Positions 25,553-34,502 of a DNA stretch of 64,000 nt are shown here, piece by piece. The translations under genes were made by a program, and so were the position numbers. Within the stretch, counting starts at the first letter, position 1, and every line of letters starts with the position of its first letter. The notes below the pieces were generated by a model, which did no database searches, was not told the DNA's origin, and worked only from the letters and a program-made list of their open reading frames with translations. The stretch spans positions 248,001 through 312,000 of the forward strand of contig NZ_JAIWYX010000005.1 in the NCBI RefSeq assembly GCF_020251205.1, read 5' to 3'. This stretch comes from Arthrobacter sp. M4. GTDB taxonomy: Bacteria; Actinomycetota; Actinomycetes; Actinomycetales; Micrococcaceae.

Positions 25553-26208
25553 ACCCAGGGAAGGACGCGGTCAGCAGCGTCGCGGGTTGATTCGATGAGC
25601 CGCGCATTGGCTTCGTCCGAGCCGTTGGCCCACGCTTCAGCCGCGGGGCGGTCCATCCCGAATTCCACATGCCGATCGATGAGCCGGGCGAGCCGGAGCT
25701 CGCGGGGCGTCTCCAGGAACCATACTTCGCCCAGCGTTGCCCGGACGTCCGGCCACGGCGGCTGCTCCGCCAGCAGGTAGTTGCCCTCGGTGATCACCAG
25801 CGGAATGTCTGCAGGAACCGCTATCGACGCGGCAACGGGCTCGTCGATGGACCGCCGAAAGTCCGGCGCGTACACCACATCCTCGTCCCGCCGAGCCAGC
25901 CGGCGCAGCAGCGAGAGGTACCCTCCGGCGTCGAACGTGTCTATGGCACCCTTGCGGTGCCGCAACGGCGTCCCATCGATGATCGCGTTGCCGAGGTGGA
26001 AGCCATCCATGGGAACCACGATGGCGGCAAGCGGCGCCAGGTGGCGCCGCAGCCACTCCGCGAACATCGACTTTCCCGAGCCTGGCGAACCGGTTATGCC
26101 CAGCAGGAACCGCCCGCCGTCGTCGAGCTTTGACTGCAAGCCTTCGACGGCGGCGGCGATCGCCGGCACCCGCAGCGGCTCGCCGTCCAGGCGGGACAGT
26201 TCGCTCAC
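25549..26208 (-). CDS. P-loop nucleoside/uridine-kinase-like protein
   Basis: 219 residues. Walker A reads GITGSPGSGKS, followed by VVPMDGFHLGNAII and HRKGAIDTFDAGGY, then VITEGNYLLAEQPPWPDV, all typical of the PRK/uridine kinase/PanK-like family (FrcK, YfdG-type kinases). GTG 26208 overlaps the TetR stop (GTGA), which sets this start; the long open frame upstream belongs to the other gene. It is co-transcribed behind TetR. The substrate may be a sugar, nucleoside or pantothenate. Confidence 0.78.
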   Translation of the reverse strand: MSELSRLDGEPLRVPAIAAAVEGLQSKLDDGGRFLLGITGSPGSGKSMFAEWLRRHLAPLAAIVVPMDGFHLGNAIIDGTPLRHRKGAIDTFDAGGYLSLLRRLARRDEDVVYAPDFRRSIDEPVAASIAVPADIPLVITEGNYLLAEQPPWPDVRATLGEVWFLETPRELRLARLIDRHVEFGMDRPAAEAWANGSDEANARLIESTRDAADRVLPWV

Positions 26209-26813
26209 CGCGCCAACCTTGCCTTGAGGCCGCCGATGATGACGTCGAGCCCGAAATCGAAGGCGAAATTGGCGCGTTCGCTGGTTGGTCCGGCGTGGCC
26301 CAGCGCCCGCTTCAGCGTCGGATATCCCTCCGACGGCGGGTCCCAGACAACCTCGGGCGCTGCCAGGTCCAAAGCGGCGCCGAGGGCAAAACTGTCGATG
26401 GTGGAAATCGCCGCGGTGACGTCCCGTCCCTTGAAACCAGCAGTTTCCAGCGCAACGGCGAGGTCTTCGTAGAGTCCAATGACGGCGGGATCCCTGACGG
26501 ACTGCAGGACCATCAGGGGTGCCAGCCGGGGGTGCCTTGCAAAGGCGTCGCGGTATGCCCGGATGAGGATGCGCAGTGACCCTTCCCAATCGCTGTGGTC
26601 CACCGCCGCGTACGGGACTTCGGTGATGATGCGGTGGCGCAGGAGTTCCAGGATTTCGTCCCGCCCCGTCACGTGGTTGTAGATGGAGGATTGGCTGACG
26701 CCGATTCTCTTGGCCAGCTTGGGGAAGCTGAAATCGCCGGTTTCGTCAACGAGTTCAAGAGCCGCCGTTATCAGCGACTCGACGGAAATCAGTGGTTGGA
26801 GCGGGCGCCCCAT
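26205..26813 (-). CDS. TetR-family transcriptional regulator
   Basis: 202 residues. The helix-turn-helix FSFPKLAKRIGVSQSSIYNHVTGRDEILELLRHRI lies within the first 65 residues, followed by a helical ligand domain with a TetR_C-like pattern. ATG 26813 has AGGAG eight bases upstream, preferred over the longer frame from 26891. It is divergent from an APC permease with a 21-bp palindrome between, which it probably binds, repressing the permease-amidohydrolase operon and itself. Confidence 0.9.
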   Translation of the reverse strand: MGRPLQPLISVESLITAALELVDETGDFSFPKLAKRIGVSQSSIYNHVTGRDEILELLRHRIITEVPYAAVDHSDWEGSLRILIRAYRDAFARHPRLAPLMVLQSVRDPAVIGLYEDLAVALETAGFKGRDVTAAISTIDSFALGAALDLAAPEVVWDPPSEGYPTLKRALGHAGPTSERANFAFDFGLDVIIGGLKARLAR

Positions 26814-26903
26814 TGGTTCTCCTGACTGCAGCTGGTGGTCGTGCTTCCAGCCTATGGCCAATTTCCGCACCCCTATTGTGCTCCGGGCCACACCGTTTCA
26901 TAA

Positions 26904-26924
26904 TAAACGAAAGCCTTTCGTTTA
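26904..26924. promoter_or_regulatory. Probable TetR operator (21-bp perfect palindrome)
   Basis: Arms TAAACGAAAG (26904-26913) and CTTTCGTTTA (26915-26924) around a central C, perfectly symmetric. It lies midway between the divergent tetR and permease genes, 40 bases before the permease GTG. Confidence 0.8.
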
Positions 26925-26963
26925 ACTCTTCTTATACGGGGCTTCGTAAGAAAGGACGGACTC

Positions 26964-28421
26964 GTGCCGGAAACCCAAACCAGACCACCGGCGTCGTCCG
27001 CGAACGGCGCCCTCAAGCGAAACGCCCTCGGAATGGGCGGCATCGCTTTCCTCGTCATCTCAGCCGCCGCACCACTCACGGTGATGGCCGGCGTCGCACC
27101 CGTCGCCATCGGCGTCGGCGGGATCGGCGCCCCGGCCGGCTACCTCCTGGCCGGCATTGTGCTCACTATTTTCGCCATCGGCTTCATGGCCATGACCAAA
27201 CACGTCAAGGCCGCCGGCGGCTTCTACACCTACATATCCATCTCCATGGGCAAAACCATGGGACTGGCCTCCGCGATACTGGCGATCATCTCCTACAACT
27301 GCCTCCAGATCGGCGTTTACGGGCTTTTCGCGGTCCAGACGCACGATATGCTCACCGTGCTCTTCGGCTTGGAGGTCCCCTGGCCGATCATCGCATTGGT
27401 GGCCGTCGCGGCCGTTTGGTTCCTCGGCTACCGCGGGATCGACGTCGGCGCACGCGTTTTGGGGGTCCTGCTCGTTGCCGAGACGGGAATCCTTGCCGTG
27501 ATGGGCGTCGGCATCCTGGGTCACGGCGGCGCCGAAGGCATAAGCCTGGGCTCGTTCAGCCCGGAGAACGCGTTTGGACCGGGCGTCCTGGCGATCCTGG
27601 GCATCTGCTTCGCCGCATTTATGGGTTTTGAATCCACGGTGCTCTACCGCTCAGAGGCCCGCAATCCAGACAAGTCCGTGCCCCGGGCCATGTACATCGC
27701 GGTTGGCTTTATGTCAGTGTTCTACGCGTTCATCGTTTGGACGGTGGTGCAGGCGTACGGCGAAGGCAATGCCGTGGAAGCTGCAGGCCAACTGGCCAAC
27801 GGCTTGTTCTTCCAAACCATCAACCACTACGTGGGACCTTGGGCCGAAGTAGTGATGTACATCCTGATCGTCACCAGCGTTTACGCTTCCCAACTGGCCT
27901 TCCATAACGCCATCAACCGCTATGTGTACATGCTGGCCCGGGACGGCGTCCTGCCGCGCTTCCTCAGCATGACCCATCCAAGATTCAAGTCCCCACACCG
28001 GGCAGGACAGCTACAAACCCTGCTTGCCGCCGTCGTTATCGCTGTCTGCGCGATGCTGAACGCCGATCCGTACCAGCAGCTCCTCATCTGGGTGAACACT
28101 CCGGGAATCTTCGGGATCGTTGGGCTGCAGGGGTTGGTCTCCGTCGCCGCGTTCCTCTACCTGCGCAGGAACCCCGACGCGATCACCCATCGCCTATTGG
28201 TTCCGTTGAGCCTGGCGTCGGCGGTGCTCCTGTTCGGGGTGGTGCTGCTGATTGGTATCAACATCGAGCTCCTGACCTTCGCCGACGCCTTCACGAACAC
28301 CATCCTCATCCTCGTGACGCCGGTGGTCTTCGCCATTGGCCTGTTCATCGCCCGCTGGGTCCGCCTCCGCAGGCCTGGAACCTTCGACCGTATTGGAAGC
28401 TTTGAAACGCATGAATCCTGA
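26964..28421 (+). CDS. APC-family amino acid/amine permease
   Basis: 485-residue polytopic permease. The first helix contains GGIAFLVISAAAPLTVMAG, and CFAAFMGFESTVLYRSEARNPDKSVPRA is the conserved APC loop. The start is GTG 26964 after GAAAGGACGG. It overlaps the amidohydrolase gene by 11 bases, so it likely imports the amide-, amine- or amino-acid-like substrate of that enzyme. Confidence 0.88.
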   Translation: MPETQTRPPASSANGALKRNALGMGGIAFLVISAAAPLTVMAGVAPVAIGVGGIGAPAGYLLAGIVLTIFAIGFMAMTKHVKAAGGFYTYISISMGKTMGLASAILAIISYNCLQIGVYGLFAVQTHDMLTVLFGLEVPWPIIALVAVAAVWFLGYRGIDVGARVLGVLLVAETGILAVMGVGILGHGGAEGISLGSFSPENAFGPGVLAILGICFAAFMGFESTVLYRSEARNPDKSVPRAMYIAVGFMSVFYAFIVWTVVQAYGEGNAVEAAGQLANGLFFQTINHYVGPWAEVVMYILIVTSVYASQLAFHNAINRYVYMLARDGVLPRFLSMTHPRFKSPHRAGQLQTLLAAVVIAVCAMLNADPYQQLLIWVNTPGIFGIVGLQGLVSVAAFLYLRRNPDAITHRLLVPLSLASAVLLFGVVLLIGINIELLTFADAFTNTILILVTPVVFAIGLFIARWVRLRRPGTFDRIGSFETHES

Positions 28422-30063
28422 CCTGCTCATCCTCGCCGACACCATCCACACGATGGACGCCACTTTCCTGCCTGGCGACGGCCCGCAGGCCGTCGCTGTC
28501 CAGGATGGGGTGATTGTCGCCGTCGGGACCCGCGAGGACGCGGATGCCTGGCCGGCCGCGCGGCAGGTTCTCGACTTCGGTACGGCAGTTGTCACACCGG
28601 GGTTGGTGGACTGCCACTTGCACCCGGTGTTCGGGCTGGAACTTATGCGCGGTGTTGACCTCTCCGGGGCGCAGGATCTCGCCGAGGTGCGTGCACGTCT
28701 TCGGGCTGAGGCTGCCTTGGTGCCAGCCGACGCCGGTGACCCTTGGGTGCGCGCCTGGGGCCTCGACCCCAACTCGCTGGGTGCCTCCAACTCAATGGGT
28801 GCCTCCGCACCGCACCGGGACATGATCGACGACGTCGTGGACGGTCAACCTTGCCTCATCCGACTCTTCGACGGCCACTCAGCCTTGGCAAACTCGCGCG
28901 CCCTCGAACTCGCCGGCATCACTGGGCCGCATGAGTTCGACCAAGCCTCCGAGGTGGTCTGCGATGATCATGGCCGACCCACCGGGCTGCTCCTGGAGTC
29001 GGCCGCTATTGAACTGGTGGGGCGCATCATGCCTGAGGAGCCATTCGCGGACCGCAAGGTTCGACTCGCCGAAGTTCTGGCCAGCTTCGCCCGTTCCGGC
29101 CTCACCGGCGCGCACGTGATGGACCTCGGCGAAGGTTCACTGGAGCTATACCGTGCGTTGGAGTCCGACGGCGAACTGCCGCTTCGCCTGCGCATCTCAC
29201 CCTGGTGCATGCCCGGCACCGGCGAGGAGGAATGGGCTTCGCTCGCTTCCCAGATCGGCGCCAGAGGGCGGCGCTGGGAGCTAGGGGGCATCAAACTATT
29301 CGTCGACGGCACGGTGGACAACGGAACAGCGTGGCTGTTCGAGCCGGACATCTATGGCCAGTCCACGGCGTCGTTCTGGCCACAGCCCGAGGAGTACGCC
29401 AATGCGGTGCGGTATTTCGCATCGCGTGGCATTTCGACGGCGACGCACGCCATCGGCGACGCTGGCGTGGCAGCTGTGCTGGACGCGTTCGAGTCCCTTG
29501 AGACCGAATCGCCTGCCGCCCATCGGATCGAGCATATCGAGACGGTGCCGGATTCCGTGGTGGAACGTTTTGCCGCGTCCGGCCTGGTGGCCAGCATGCA
29601 GCCCACGCACTGCACTCACTACTCGCGGGCTGACCAGGGCGACAACTGGTCCACCCGCCTGGGCCACGAGCGGGCGAGCAACGGGTGGCGCTGCGGCGAC
29701 TTGCGCTCTGTCGGCGTCACTCTCGGCCTGGGCTCCGACTGGCCGATTGCGCCGTTTGAGCCGCTGCCGATCATCGCCGACGCCCAATTACGACGCCGGT
29801 CCGGTCACCGTGACGAGGAAGCGATCGTCCCAAGTCAGGCGCTTACGGCCCTTCAGGCATTGGAGGGCTATACCTCCCACGCCGCGAAGGCTGCGGGGGA
29901 GTGGGCGATCTCGGGTTCGATCTCCGTGGGCAAGCGGGCTGATTTCACGGTACTCGAGGCGGATCCCCTGGAGGTTGATCCGGATGGGTTGGCTGAATCG
30001 AAGGTGCTGGCAACGCTCGTTGATGGGCGGCTGCAGTACAGCGTTGCAGGGGTGACGCCCTAA
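28411..30063 (+). CDS. Amidohydrolase, YtcJ-like (amidohydrolase family 3)
   Basis: 550-residue metal-dependent hydrolase. The N-terminal beta sandwich begins MNPDLLILADTIHTMDATF; metal ligands appear in LVDCHLHPVFG (HxH), KLFVDGTVDNGTAWL, THAIGDAGV, HRIEHIETV and LGLGSDWPIAPFEP. These match the COG1574/YtcJ group of exoenzyme-like amidohydrolases. ATG 28411 lies inside the permease stop region (11-base overlap). Substrate unknown; co-transcription suggests it hydrolyses the permease cargo. Confidence 0.88.
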   Translation: MNPDLLILADTIHTMDATFLPGDGPQAVAVQDGVIVAVGTREDADAWPAARQVLDFGTAVVTPGLVDCHLHPVFGLELMRGVDLSGAQDLAEVRARLRAEAALVPADAGDPWVRAWGLDPNSLGASNSMGASAPHRDMIDDVVDGQPCLIRLFDGHSALANSRALELAGITGPHEFDQASEVVCDDHGRPTGLLLESAAIELVGRIMPEEPFADRKVRLAEVLASFARSGLTGAHVMDLGEGSLELYRALESDGELPLRLRISPWCMPGTGEEEWASLASQIGARGRRWELGGIKLFVDGTVDNGTAWLFEPDIYGQSTASFWPQPEEYANAVRYFASRGISTATHAIGDAGVAAVLDAFESLETESPAAHRIEHIETVPDSVVERFAASGLVASMQPTHCTHYSRADQGDNWSTRLGHERASNGWRCGDLRSVGVTLGLGSDWPIAPFEPLPIIADAQLRRRSGHRDEEAIVPSQALTALQALEGYTSHAAKAAGEWAISGSISVGKRADFTVLEADPLEVDPDGLAESKVLATLVDGRLQYSVAGVTP

Positions 30064-30076
30064 ACTTCCTGAACAA

Positions 30077-30116
30077 ACAGATGGGTTTACTCCTCGTCGG
30101 GAGGGAACCCATCTGT
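30077..30116. terminator. Bidirectional terminator between convergent genes
   Basis: ACAGATGGGTT (30077-30087) pairs perfectly with AACCCATCTGT (30106-30116), with a further CTCC/GAGG pairing in the loop. It sits between the amidohydrolase and the convergent hypothetical gene. Confidence 0.7.
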
Positions 30117-30122
30117 GCCATT

Positions 30123-30629
30123 TCACCCAGCCAGCGCTTCGTGTTCCTTCTCCAGGAATTGCTCCCACCGCTGTATCAGTGGCCGTTCCTCGGGCTCTTC
30201 ATCGGGCGGCGCATAAAGGGAGCGGACGAAGCCTGAGATCGTGGAGGGCTGGCCAAAATCTGCATAAAGCTGCTCCACAACAGCCAATGGGTCCGCCAGC
30301 AAGCGGCGCTCGAGGAACGCGGCCTTGAGCTGGAGATACAGCCACTTCCGCGCGGCTCCCGCGTCGCTGGATACCTCTGCCGGGATCTCGTCATGTTCCC
30401 GGTTGATGCCCAACAATTCCTCGACGCGGTCGGTTTCGTCGTGGAGTAGTCCGGCAAGCTCCTGCACGACAGGATCCGCGGAGCCGCGTGCAACTAATCC
30501 CACCGCCAGCTCAATTGTCTCCAGCGGTTTCACGTAGTAATGCCAGAGCCCAAAACGCAGATCGTCAGCGGATAAAGAGACACCTTCTCCCAAGATGAAG
30601 CCGGGCTCGAGTTCGAACGTGACGGTCAT
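30123..30629 (-). CDS. Conserved hypothetical protein (possibly DUF2247)
   Basis: 168 residues, acidic and helical, without signal peptide or membrane segment. Notable stretches are FGLWHYYVKPLETIELAVGLVARGSADPVVQELAGLL and RKWLYLQLKAAFLER; the shape recalls the DUF2247 group, but I am unsure. ATG follows GGAGGTCGCC. It is divergent from the shikimate/pca operon and probably unrelated to it. Confidence 0.55.
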   Translation of the reverse strand: MTVTFELEPGFILGEGVSLSADDLRFGLWHYYVKPLETIELAVGLVARGSADPVVQELAGLLHDETDRVEELLGINREHDEIPAEVSSDAGAARKWLYLQLKAAFLERRLLADPLAVVEQLYADFGQPSTISGFVRSLYAPPDEEPEERPLIQRWEQFLEKEHEALAG

Positions 30630-30698
30630 GGCGACCTCCCAATATCAGATTCCATTCAATGGCAAAGGGCTGGCGGCCTCCCGTAGAACCCTTTAGAT

Positions 30699-30715
30699 TG
30701 TTCGTGATGTGAACA
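30699..30715. promoter_or_regulatory. Candidate IclR-type operator for the shikimate/pca operon
   Basis: TGTTC (30699-30703), 7 bases, GAACA (30711-30715), about 100 bases before the first gene. IclR-family Pca/Pob regulators bind 15-17-bp imperfect palindromes that include GTTCG. The same TGTTC-N7-GAACA layout occurs at 48030-48046. Confidence 0.5.
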
Positions 30716-30811
30716 TGCGTGCAGTATTCGAACTTTTGCAGTAGCATGGCTCACATAACTTGAATTCTCAGCGTTGCGGCCAAGTTGCACCAGACTCGCG
30801 AAGGAGCAGAA

Positions 30812-31723
30812 ATGAGCACTCGCTCGGAGTCCTATCTGATCGGACTGATCGGCGACGGTGTAACCCCCTCGCTTACGCCACCCATGCATGAGCATGAGGG
30901 TCAACTGCAGGGCTTGCGCTACTTGTACCGACCCATTGACCTCACCAAACTCCAGCTCCCGGCCTCCAGCATCGGAGACCTCCTCAAGGCGGCGTACCAC
31001 CTCGGCTTCAACGGCCTGAACATCACGCACCCCTGCAAGCAGCTGGTCCTGGAGCACCTGGACGAAGTCTCCGACGATGCCCGCCGCTTGGGCGCCGTCA
31101 ACACCGTAGTCATCCTTAACGGCCGCTTCATTGGTCACAACACGGACTTCTCCGGATTTGCTTCGGCGCTCGCCACCGGCCTCCCCGACGCGAAGCTGGG
31201 CCGTGTAGTGCAGCTCGGCGCCGGAGGTGCCGGGTCCGCCGTCGCATATGCCCTGCTGTCCGCGGGGGTCAAGACGCTGGACGTGGTGGACGTGGACGCC
31301 GCCCGCGCCAAAGAACGCGCCGCAGGGTTGGCAAAGCTGTTTCCGAACTGCACGGTGACGGGCCGTTCGACGTCGGAACTTCCGGAGATCATGCCGCTCG
31401 GCGACGGCCTGGTGCACTGCACGCCTGTCGGCATGGCCGCCCATCCCGGTGTCCCCCTGGACATGGACCTCGTGGAGCCACGGCAGTGGGTGGCGGACAT
31501 CGTCTACCGGCCCATCGAAACGCAGCTGGTCAAGGAAGCCCGCGCCAAGGGCTGCCAAGTACTCGACGGCGGCCGCATGGCCGTGGGCCAGGCCGTGGAT
31601 GCCTTCCGAATTTTCACCGGCTTGGACGCCGACGCCGACCGGATGCGCTCGCACTTCCTGGACCTGATCGCGGCTGAAGAAGCAGCGGCGCGTGGCGTCG
31701 GGGAAACGGCAGGGGCCAGGTAG
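30812..31723 (+). CDS. Catabolic quinate/shikimate dehydrogenase
   Basis: 303-residue AroE-family enzyme that oxidises shikimate (or quinate) to the 3-dehydro acid with NAD(P). The substrate site SLTPPMHEHEGQ and the catalytic lysine in NITHPCKQLV are visible; biosynthetic AroE usually has N-V-T-x-P-x-K. The cofactor loop GAGGAGSAVAYALL follows. The ATG at 30812 follows AAGGAG and is preferred over 30785. As first gene of a protocatechuate operon it should act catabolically, like QsuD of corynebacteria. It overlaps the next gene by one base. Confidence 0.88.
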   Translation: MSTRSESYLIGLIGDGVTPSLTPPMHEHEGQLQGLRYLYRPIDLTKLQLPASSIGDLLKAAYHLGFNGLNITHPCKQLVLEHLDEVSDDARRLGAVNTVVILNGRFIGHNTDFSGFASALATGLPDAKLGRVVQLGAGGAGSAVAYALLSAGVKTLDVVDVDAARAKERAAGLAKLFPNCTVTGRSTSELPEIMPLGDGLVHCTPVGMAAHPGVPLDMDLVEPRQWVADIVYRPIETQLVKEARAKGCQVLDGGRMAVGQAVDAFRIFTGLDADADRMRSHFLDLIAAEEAAARGVGETAGAR

Positions 31724-33567
31724 TGCGCACCGGCATCGCAACAGTCTGCCTCTCCGGAACGCTGAAGGAAAAAATGCAGGCCTGCGCCATCGCGGGCTTC
31801 GACGGAATCGAGATCTTCGAACAGGACTTGGTCACGTCCCCGCTGAGCCCGGAAGACGTCCGGAAAATGGCCTCAGACCTTGGCCTCGGCTTGGATCTCT
31901 ACCAGCCCTTCCGCGATTTCGACGGCGTCCCGGAGGAGCTGCTGCAAGCCAACCTTCGCCGCGCCGAGGCCAAGTTTCGGCTGATGTCCCGCCTGGGCAT
32001 GGACACCATCCTGGTTTGCTCCAACGTCGCAACCGCCACCATCGATGATGACGGACTGAGGGCTGAGCAGCTGTCCAAATTGGCGGACCTTGCCAAGGAC
32101 CACGGCGTGAAAGTGGCTTACGAAGCCCTCGCCTGGGGCAAATACGTCAACGACTATGAGCACGCCTACCGCTTGGTCGACATGGTGGACCACCCCAACC
32201 TGGGCACCTGCCTGGACTCCTTCCATATCCTTTCCCGCGACTGGGACACAGCCCCCATCGAGGCCCTCAACCCGGAGAAAGTCTTCTTTGTCCAGGTAGC
32301 CGACGCTCCGAAGCTCTCCATGGATGTCCTGTCGTGGAGCCGTCACTACCGCGTTTTCCCCGGGGAGGGGCAGTTCGACCTCGCCAAGTTCATGGGCCAC
32401 GTTGTCCGCGCGGGCTACACCGGCCCAATATCCCTGGAGGTCTTCAACGATGTCTTCCGCCAGTCCGACGTTGAGCGCACCGCCATCGACGCGATGCGCT
32501 CGCTGATCTGGTTGGAAGAACAGAGCGCGGCGTGGCTGGCGACACAGGATGCGGCCGTCCGCCGTCGTTATCCCATGGAACTGGCCACGCTGCCCAAGGT
32601 GGCAGAACCGGCCGGCTTCAACTTCGCCGAGGTCAAGGCAGACGACACCGCCGGCCTGGAAAAGCTCCTCGGCCAGTTGGGATTCGATTACCAGGGCCGT
32701 CACCGGACCAAGGCCGTCCAATTGTGGAGCATGGGCCACGCCCGGGTGATCGTCAATGAACAGGCGCCGCTACACACCGAACCGGCTATCGCGGCGCTTG
32801 GCTTCGACGTCGATTCCCCCGTGATCGCCTCGGCACGTGCCCAACAGCTCAAGGCTCCCGTCGTCCCACGCAAGGTTCAGGCCGACGAAGAGGTCTTCCA
32901 GGGCATCGCGGCCCCGGATTCCACCGAAATCTTCCTGTGCCAAGGCAACCCGGACGGCACGGCAGCGTGGACCCACGAATTTGGCGAGTCAGGGGAATTC
33001 GGCGCCGGCCTCGAGCAACCGAGCGGCCAAACTGCGGTGATCGACCACGTCAACCTTGCCCAACCCTGGCAGCACTTGGACGAGGCCGTCCTCTTTTACA
33101 CCAGCGCCCTTGCTCTGCACCCGTTGCCCTACGCGGAGGTCGCCAGCCCCACTGGCCTGGTCCGCTCGCAGGTCATGGAAACGTCCGACGCCGCGGTGCG
33201 GCTGGTCCTGAACCTCGCCCCCATGACTCAGCAGGCTCCCCAGGAGCACATCGCCTTCGCGGTCCCGGACTTGGTGGCCACTGCCCGCGCAGCCCGGGAC
33301 CGCGGCCTGGAGTTCCTGCAGATTCCAGCCAACTACTACGAGGACCTGGACGCCCGTTTCCACCTGGACCCGCAGTTCCTGGCAACGCTCAAGGACCTCA
33401 ACCTCCTGTATGACCGGGACGCGGACGGCGAGTTCCTCCACTTCTACACGGCCACAGTGGGCAGTGTGTTCTTCGAAATGGTGGAGCGCCGCGGCAACTA
33501 CCAGGGCTACGGTGCCCCGAACGCTCCGGTCCGCCACGCAGTCCAATACGAACAAAGCCACCACTAA
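31723..33567 (+). CDS. qsuB: 3-dehydroshikimate dehydratase, two-domain (QsuB-like)
   Basis: 614 residues. The N-terminal sugar-phosphate isomerase/AP-endonuclease-type TIM barrel (about 1-275) carries metal-ligand segments VAYEALAWGKYVND, LGTCLDSFHIL and ISLEVFNDVF and converts 3-dehydroshikimate to protocatechuate. The C-terminal VOC/4-hydroxyphenylpyruvate-dioxygenase-like region (about 290-614) contains IDHVNLAQPWQHLDEAVLFY and is typical of the long bacterial dehydratases. GTG 31723 shares one base with the preceding TAG. It feeds pcaHG directly downstream. Confidence 0.9.
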   Translation: MRTGIATVCLSGTLKEKMQACAIAGFDGIEIFEQDLVTSPLSPEDVRKMASDLGLGLDLYQPFRDFDGVPEELLQANLRRAEAKFRLMSRLGMDTILVCSNVATATIDDDGLRAEQLSKLADLAKDHGVKVAYEALAWGKYVNDYEHAYRLVDMVDHPNLGTCLDSFHILSRDWDTAPIEALNPEKVFFVQVADAPKLSMDVLSWSRHYRVFPGEGQFDLAKFMGHVVRAGYTGPISLEVFNDVFRQSDVERTAIDAMRSLIWLEEQSAAWLATQDAAVRRRYPMELATLPKVAEPAGFNFAEVKADDTAGLEKLLGQLGFDYQGRHRTKAVQLWSMGHARVIVNEQAPLHTEPAIAALGFDVDSPVIASARAQQLKAPVVPRKVQADEEVFQGIAAPDSTEIFLCQGNPDGTAAWTHEFGESGEFGAGLEQPSGQTAVIDHVNLAQPWQHLDEAVLFYTSALALHPLPYAEVASPTGLVRSQVMETSDAAVRLVLNLAPMTQQAPQEHIAFAVPDLVATARAARDRGLEFLQIPANYYEDLDARFHLDPQFLATLKDLNLLYDRDADGEFLHFYTATVGSVFFEMVERRGNYQGYGAPNAPVRHAVQYEQSHH

Positions 33568-33586
33568 CCACAGAAAGGAGCCAGCC

Positions 33587-34495
33587 GTGCTGCAAGCCGT
33601 CAACCCTAAAAACCAAGCAGTGAACCCTGAAGACCCCGAGCAGAACGAAGCGGACGAGCTCGTCCCCGCTGCGGAACCGAAGGCCGGCCACGCACCGCTC
33701 GACGCCGCCGTCGAAACCCAGGCCGATCTCAGCGCAGAGATCCAGTCCATCGGCGATGCCTACCGCCGGGCCCTCAAGGACGGGGCAGCCCCGGAGACCC
33801 AGCCACGCCTGGACTACGCGCCGTACCGGAGCAGCATCCTGCGCCACCCCACTAAGAGCCTGCACCACGCGGACCCGGAGACCATCGAGCTGTACTCCCC
33901 GGCCTTCGGCCACCAGGACGTCCACGCACTGGAATCGGACCTGACCATCCAGCACAACGGTGAGCCGCAGGGTGAGCGGATGATCGTCCAGGGCCGTGTG
34001 CTCGACGGCGACGGCCACCCGGTTGCGGGCCAGCTGGTTGAGATCTGGCAAGCCAACGCTGCCGGCCGCTACATCCACAAGCGCGACCAGCACCCGGCCC
34101 CGCTTGACCCGAACTTCACCGGCGTCGGACGCTGCATCACCGGCCCGGACGGCTCCTACCGCTTCACCACCATCAAGCCCGGCGCCTACCCGTGGAAGAA
34201 CCACCTGAACGCCTGGCGCCCCGCGCACATCCACTTCTCCCTGTTCGGCACGGAGTTCACGCAGCGCATCGTCACCCAGATGTACTTCCCGGGGGACCAG
34301 CTCTTCCCGCTGGACCCGATTTACCAGTCGATCGTGGACCAGGACGCCCGCGACCGCCTCGTGGCCGCATACGACCACAGCCTGACCAGCCCCGAATGGG
34401 CTTTGGGCTATCGCTGGGACATCATCCTGACCGGGTCCAAGCGCACCTGGACAGAGAACGAAGCTTTTGGCGCTTCCGGCGACGACGAGGAGTAG
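33587..34495 (+). CDS. pcaH: Protocatechuate 3,4-dioxygenase, beta subunit
   Basis: 302 residues. Intradiol ring-cleaving subunit that holds the ferric iron. The iron-ligand region is seen as WQANAAGRYIHKRDQ and GAYPWKNHLNAWRPAHIHFSLFG (Tyr and two His ligands). GTG 33587 with AAAGGAG seven bases upstream is chosen; the first roughly 45 residues are an acidic extension that is longer than usual. It forms an alpha/beta complex with PcaG, seven bases downstream. Confidence 0.93.
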   Translation: MLQAVNPKNQAVNPEDPEQNEADELVPAAEPKAGHAPLDAAVETQADLSAEIQSIGDAYRRALKDGAAPETQPRLDYAPYRSSILRHPTKSLHHADPETIELYSPAFGHQDVHALESDLTIQHNGEPQGERMIVQGRVLDGDGHPVAGQLVEIWQANAAGRYIHKRDQHPAPLDPNFTGVGRCITGPDGSYRFTTIKPGAYPWKNHLNAWRPAHIHFSLFGTEFTQRIVTQMYFPGDQLFPLDPIYQSIVDQDARDRLVAAYDHSLTSPEWALGYRWDIILTGSKRTWTENEAFGASGDDEE

Positions 34496-34502
34496 GCACA
34501 GC

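Noticed and set aside
26209..26589. N-terminal extension of the kinase reading frame through the tetR gene
   Set aside because: The extension is a shifted-frame translation of tetR; GTG 26208 overlapping the tetR stop gives a normal kinase N-terminus.
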